A program made the translations under genes and the position numbers. The notes beneath the pieces were generated by a model. That model was not told the origin of the DNA and ran no database searches. It saw nothing but the letters and a program-made list of their open reading frames with translations. From Spirochaetota bacterium (GTDB taxonomy: Bacteria > Spirochaetota > Brevinematia > DTOW01): a stretch of DNA of 40,139 nucleotides. Shown here piece after piece: positions 36,488 to 40,139 of the stretch. The first letter of the stretch is position 1, and each line of letters begins with the position of its first letter. The stretch covers positions 1 through 40,139 of the forward strand of contig JANXAC010000014.1 in assembly GCA_025061835.1 (NCBI GenBank). Direction: 5' to 3'.

Positions 36488-37807
36488 TTAGAACTGTTGC
36501 TCTCGGAACAGGTATAGTGAAAGCCCACTTTCTATCTTTGGGTAGAAATCCGTTGATTTTTGAGGCATAACGAGACCTGCTTCAGAGACTTTTATAACCT
36601 CATCAACTGTAACAGGGTTCAGTATGAACAATAAGTCTCTGATACCTTTCTTGACAGTCTGTAAGCCTTCTTTCTCATACCTTATATAATCAACATAAGC
36701 CCTTGAGAGTATTTGCTCATCAGATAAACCAAGAGTGTCTTTTAGAACCAGTTCTGTAAGTATTGATACATCAAGACTAGCAACTTCTTTGCCTAGGTTC
36801 TTTGAATACTCTTGTATGATACTACTCTTTACCTCATCCTTCAAAGTTATCAGGTAGAGTTTAGTTGCTTCATACATTGAATAAAGACCAAAGCATACAC
36901 TACCTTTTTGTTTCCTATCTGACATTACCATATTTAGTTTGTTAAGAGCTACATCAACTACTTGTTCGGAGTAGTTTATAACAGCAATCTTGAAGTATCT
37001 GTCTAGTTTCTTGATAAACTCTTCCTGGGAGAAAGAATCTACTTTTACAAGTCTGTGTGTAGGAAGTATGACCAGATCCCTAGAATACATATTGAAGAAT
37101 GTTCCTAGGACATAGGAGTAAGTGTCATTATCGCCTCCTCCTTTCTCTTTGACATATTGGAGAGTGGTTTCATATCTATGATGTCCGTCAGCAATGTAAA
37201 TTGAAGATTTTGAGAGAGTTTCTAGTATGAAATCCTCAAGCTGTTTGTTAGGTATCTTCCATAGAGTATGTTTTACCCCGTTTTCATCAACCGCTGTCTT
37301 TGCTGTGTAGTCAAACTCCATATCGTATATTTTGCTATTTACCAGGTTATCTCTATCAGAGTATAAGAAAAACAGAGGTTCAAGTTGCCCTTCAACTGCT
37401 TCCATCAGTTTTCTTCTATCCTCTTTGGGGCCTCCGAATGTCTTTTCATGTCTAAAGACCCCGTTACCATACTCTTCAACTTTCAATAAAGAAACAATAC
37501 CTCTTCTCTTGTAATTCGCGCCTCGTATGGTAAATTTTTGCTCGTATATGAATATGCCAGGATTTTTATCAGTTGTTAGAACATCTTTCAGTAGCCAACT
37601 TAGAAGCTTCTTTTTAGCGTTTGAGTATTTGTTGTCTCCTTCTCCTTCAGGTAATGTTAGATGGACAATGTTGTAAGGACTCTTTGAGGCATATATCTCT
37701 CTCTGTTCTGGGGTGATGACATCGTAAGGAGGTGCTACTACTAGGTTTAAATCATTTATCAAGTTCGTATTGTATCCTGTCGTGTTGAAGGGTCTGAGTA
37801 AAGGCAT
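36488..37807 (-). CDS. DUF1015 family protein
   Basis: The 439-residue protein matches the DUF1015 family: MPLLRPFNTTGYN...VVAPPYDVITPEQREIYASKSPYNIVHLTLPEGE, then GVFRHEKTFGGPKEDRRKLMEAVEGQLEPLFFLYSD and the signature IYIADGHHRYETTLQYVKE. Some relatives with a ParB-like fold have been reported as free-serine kinases (SerK type). I recall this only in general terms and cannot say whether this member has that activity. The VRHE and DGHHRYET motifs suggest an intact nucleotide-binding enzyme. AGGAG lies before the ATG. It is 16 bases behind the HAMP-protein gene and 36 before rny, so the three are probably one transcript. Confidence 0.88.
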   Translation of the reverse strand: MPLLRPFNTTGYNTNLINDLNLVVAPPYDVITPEQREIYASKSPYNIVHLTLPEGEGDNKYSNAKKKLLSWLLKDVLTTDKNPGIFIYEQKFTIRGANYKRRGIVSLLKVEEYGNGVFRHEKTFGGPKEDRRKLMEAVEGQLEPLFFLYSDRDNLVNSKIYDMEFDYTAKTAVDENGVKHTLWKIPNKQLEDFILETLSKSSIYIADGHHRYETTLQYVKEKGGGDNDTYSYVLGTFFNMYSRDLVILPTHRLVKVDSFSQEEFIKKLDRYFKIAVINYSEQVVDVALNKLNMVMSDRKQKGSVCFGLYSMYEATKLYLITLKDEVKSSIIQEYSKNLGKEVASLDVSILTELVLKDTLGLSDEQILSRAYVDYIRYEKEGLQTVKKGIRDLLFILNPVTVDEVIKVSEAGLVMPQKSTDFYPKIESGLSLYLFREQQF

Positions 37808-37823
37808 ATTTTTTGTCTCCTAC

Positions 37824-38939
37824 TTATTTTATATTATATTTCTCTGAAATGGATTTTAAAGTATTGTTTATTTCCTTAGCAATATCAAGCAAGAAATCTC
37901 TCTTTCTTAGTTTTATCTCGTGATTTATTGGTAGCTTCCCATCTGCTATCTCTCTGAGTTCTCTCTTAATTCTATGAACAGGTCCAGCTATCCTATGCGA
38001 GAAGAATAAGCCGAAAGCAGATATAAGTATTATCTGAAGAATACTTAAAGCCAGTATAGGTCTCCAGTAAAGATCCAAAAGATTGTATGCCTTTTTACCA
38101 TAAGTTCGTGTTTCGTAGTATAAGACATCTTTATACTCCCTTACACTACCTATTATACCCTTGATCTTTGAGATACTGGAAGAAATTGAAGAAAGGATTG
38201 AGTCATCAAACATTCCTTGAGAGTATGCTCCTGACAATAATTTCTCAACATCGTTTAGAAAATCTGGAGTTTGCCTTATGAATTCAAATGATCTTAAAAC
38301 TGAGTTTTTAAAATCGCTAAACCTTGATTTGAAATTTTTACTTCTCTCAATGTCATCGCTTGTCACTAGTATAGATGAAATTTTCTCTAAAGATTTCATA
38401 CTTTTATCAAACTCGCACTCCTGTATACCAATTTCAATATCTATTCTATAGCGATTTATTTGGGATTTTAGATCTTCTAGACTGATACCTATTGCTGAAG
38501 GATTGACCTTGTTGTCCTTAATAGATTCGCTAACACGGTAGAAGAAACCATCCTCATAAACTAGACTTACTTCTCTCGTGAGCCACTTCCTTGTCTCAAT
38601 CGCGTTGATTATACTTGCCTCAATATCCTTTAGCGAGTTTATGTATCTGTCAATCTTTCCGATTATCTTGTCAATCTCTTCTTTGTTAGGTAATCCTAAA
38701 CTTTGTATATTATTTTTTATCTTCAGAGCTTCAACCGATAAGTCTGTTGTCTTATAGAAATCCTTTACGAGTTCTTCAAACAATACACCTCTTGAAAATT
38801 TCTGACTGTCTATGTAGAGTATAAAACCTAATGAAAACAGAGCACTTATCAAGACGAGAATAACAAAATTCAATATGAACTTTGTTTGAAAGGGTTTGTC
38901 AACGAAATATCTAAACCTCTTCTTTTTTGCTTGTTTCAT
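37824..38939 (-). CDS. Membrane protein with HAMP domain, no output module
   Basis: The protein (371 residues from the chosen start) has a basic N-terminus (KKKRFRYFVDKPFQTKF), a first membrane helix (about 20-42), a largely helical extracytoplasmic domain of about 245 residues, a second helix (about 290-312) and a HAMP linker (SHRIAGPVHRIKRELREIADGKL). It ends about 40 residues later. The layout is that of a sensor kinase or chemoreceptor cut off after HAMP, so any signal must pass to a partner. The ATG at 38939 follows GGAGG six bases upstream; a TTG 60 bases earlier is rejected. It is divergent from a sigma-54-controlled gene, which makes a functional link possible but unproven. Confidence 0.85.
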   Translation of the reverse strand: MKQAKKKRFRYFVDKPFQTKFILNFVILVLISALFSLGFILYIDSQKFSRGVLFEELVKDFYKTTDLSVEALKIKNNIQSLGLPNKEEIDKIIGKIDRYINSLKDIEASIINAIETRKWLTREVSLVYEDGFFYRVSESIKDNKVNPSAIGISLEDLKSQINRYRIDIEIGIQECEFDKSMKSLEKISSILVTSDDIERSKNFKSRFSDFKNSVLRSFEFIRQTPDFLNDVEKLLSGAYSQGMFDDSILSSISSSISKIKGIIGSVREYKDVLYYETRTYGKKAYNLLDLYWRPILALSILQIILISAFGLFFSHRIAGPVHRIKRELREIADGKLPINHEIKLRKRDFLLDIAKEINNTLKSISEKYNIK

Positions 38940-39066
38940 ACGATACCTCCAACACTTTGATACTTTTATTCTAAAACATATACTCTTGTTATTCAACAAA
39001 TTTTTTACTAAACAATGGGTTTATATTTTGTTGTCTTTATCTTGTGTTTCGGACTATTCTTGTATA

Positions 39067-39108
39067 AGTGTGAATAATATTTACAGATGAGTGTGAATTT
39101 AGTTTACA
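39067..39108. promoter_or_regulatory. Two direct dyad repeats, candidate activator (UAS) sites
   Basis: Positions 39067-39085 and 39090-39108 share AGTGTGAAT-N4-TTTACA, 15 of 19 bases identical, at a period of 23 bases (about two helical turns). Each copy is itself nearly palindromic (TGTGAAT-N3-ATTTACA in the first). They lie about 140-180 bases upstream of the sigma-54 start point, the usual position for tandem sites of an NtrC-family enhancer-binding protein. They could equally serve the divergent HAMP-protein gene. Confidence 0.55.
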
Positions 39109-39222
39109 TTTTTTGTATCATTTTGTAATTTTAAGAAAATCTTGAGGTCTAGGGTTGTTGATATAGTTGGTATTTACTAGTGTTTTTGAATGGTGCTTTT
39201 GTCTCTTATGTAAAGATTGATT

Positions 39223-39239
39223 TGGCACGAATATTGCTT
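39223..39239 (+). promoter_or_regulatory. Sigma-54 (RpoN) promoter
   Basis: TGGCAC (39223-39228) and TTGCTT (39234-39239) match the -24/-12 consensus. The invariant GG (39224-39225) and GC (39236-39237) are exactly 10 bases apart. Transcription should begin near 39249, giving a leader of about 16 bases with TGGAGG as ribosome binding site. A TATAAT-like string overlaps the -12 end at 39239-39244 but has no -35 partner at standard spacing. Confidence 0.85.
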
Positions 39240-39264
39240 TATAATCTTTTACTGGAGGCAGGCC

Positions 39265-40139
39265 ATGGTTTGCGTTAATAGGTGTGTGGTTATAGTCTTT
39301 TTGTTTCTTTTAGTAACTTTTGCTTTTGGTGAGTCTTTCTTTTACTTTGAACCGTTTAGCACTGATCATCCTCCTGGACAGCAACCTGCTGGGTGGTACG
39401 GTCCTGAAGGAACTGGAACTGGAGCAGGATTTTTGTATGGTAGGGATGGGGTTTATAACTTTTCTGAGAGGAATAGTAGCGTAGCTTACAATGGAGCAAA
39501 TGTTATCTTTAGCGGTAACCTCTACACAACTGCGACTTCAGGCTATTTAGGAACATGGGTTGGTTCTGTCATAGCATACACAAATAAACTTTGGACTCCT
39601 ACTCCTTATAGACCATTTGGTTTTGAGATATTAAGAATAGAAGCTAGGATAGATCCTCACAGAGAAGGTCCTACTGGTGTGACAAATCCTGAGTCAAGGA
39701 GAATGGCAGCTTCTATGTCAATATATCTTGCTGAGTATGCTAATATAAATAACTCCTCTCCTGCGGGGACAAAGTTTGCTAATCAAGTAGTCCTATACGA
39801 TATGATGAGAATGCATGATAATCTGTCTAACGATTCACAAACTACACCATACAGCCAGTGGGGCTACTGGTTAAGCTCTTATAGTAGACTTCAGGTTACA
39901 AATGTTTCATCTCTAGATGGTTCAACGCTTAACTTAAAACCAATACTTGAATGGAATATGGATGATGACTGGGTTCACTTAACTAATGAAGGAAGTACTA
40001 TAGGTGGTTATTCTCAATATGCCAATCCTAATTCCACAAACACTAACCGGATGAAGATAATGGTTACACATGATGGTAATGTAGTCCAATTCTTTGTAAA
40101 TCCAGACCCTGCGAATGTTAATGCATATCCTAATGGAAT
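39265..40139 (+). CDS. Secreted protein of unknown function, N-terminal part (runs off the window)
   Basis: The reading frame stays open for 291 codons to the window edge. It begins with a clear signal peptide (about 1-22, with VVIVFLFLLVTFAFG). The mature part is rich in aromatic residues, G, N, S and T and looks like a beta-sandwich: FYFEPFSTDHPPGQ, GWYGPEGTGTGAGFLYGRDG, LGTWVGSVIAYTNKLW, FGFEILRIEARIDP, and a late MKIMVTHDGNVVQFFVNP. That pattern recalls concanavalin/LamG-type surface lectin or glycan-binding domains, but I recognise no catalytic motif. Only one cysteine-containing stretch is seen, in the signal region. TGGAGG precedes the ATG, and transcription is predicted to be sigma-54 dependent. 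The C-terminus, and any anchor or enzyme domain, lies outside the window. Confidence 0.8.
   Translation, partial: MVCVNRCVVIVFLFLLVTFAFGESFFYFEPFSTDHPPGQQPAGWYGPEGTGTGAGFLYGRDGVYNFSERNSSVAYNGANVIFSGNLYTTATSGYLGTWVGSVIAYTNKLWTPTPYRPFGFEILRIEARIDPHREGPTGVTNPESRRMAASMSIYLAEYANINNSSPAGTKFANQVVLYDMMRMHDNLSNDSQTTPYSQWGYWLSSYSRLQVTNVSSLDGSTLNLKPILEWNMDDDWVHLTNEGSTIGGYSQYANPNSTNTNRMKIMVTHDGNVVQFFVNPDPANVNAYPNG

Overview
This is an AT-rich chromosomal window with about 30 protein genes, three tRNA genes and at least one structured RNA. It looks like a core-genome segment of a free-living bacterium with a Gram-negative-type envelope: signal peptides, an ExbB/TolQ/MotA-type membrane protein, a bactofilin, a SpoIIE-type phosphatase, HslU, RNase Y, a type II NADH dehydrogenase and a MenA-like prenyltransferase. 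No insertion sequence, phage, CRISPR array, toxin-antitoxin pair or obvious island is visible. The protein repertoire suggests a deep-branching, perhaps spirochaete-like lineage such as Brevinematia. That placement is an inference from general resemblance, because there is no rRNA or ribosomal protein gene here to test it.

Layout. Positions 197-1793 hold gpmA and nadC. A TPR protein (1999-3798) meets a SpoIIE phosphatase (3788-5854, minus) tail to tail. The divergent gap before clpB (6226-8811) holds a good promoter and a compact RNA-like fold. Then come tgt and a stand-alone TrpB2-type tryptophan synthase beta chain. At 12123-12497 a minus-strand unit carries rpoZ, tRNA-Leu(GAG) and tRNA-Thr(TGT). 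Opposite it, secY overlaps a type II NADH dehydrogenase gene. A membrane/coiled-coil protein follows (15164-16903, minus), then a long gap with a rod-like RNA that resembles 6S RNA, a bactofilin, tRNA-Ala(GGC), and a tightly coupled set: small protein, hslU, HAD phosphatase. comM and an RlmD/TrmA-family RNA methyltransferase precede the purK-purE pair and thrS (both minus). A secreted tandem glycogen-binding-like protein and a small charged protein meet ndk and miaB (minus). An Rrf2 regulator abuts an ExbB-like operon. A PNPOx-like/UbiA fusion, RNase Y, a DUF1015 protein and a HAMP-only sensor fill the minus strand to 38939. The right edge holds the start of a secreted protein under a textbook sigma-54 promoter.

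How the genes fit together. NDH-2 (14023-15189) and the MenA-like protein (33426-34778) point to a menaquinone-type respiratory chain. ClpB and HslU give protein quality control. RNase Y, RlmD-like, MiaB, Tgt and ThrRS cover RNA turnover, modification and charging. SpoIIE, two receptor-like proteins that lack output modules, and the sigma-54 promoter point to regulated envelope or behavioural functions.

The most unusual features are: the sigma-54 promoter with two dyad repeats about 140-180 bases upstream; the structured RNAs at 5970-6032 and 17253-17416; the PNPOx-UbiA fusion; hslU without hslV beside it; an ExbB without ExbD; and a genome style in which convergent genes overlap or nearly touch while gene starts are preceded by 200-540 bases of non-coding DNA. 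No classical intrinsic terminator was found.
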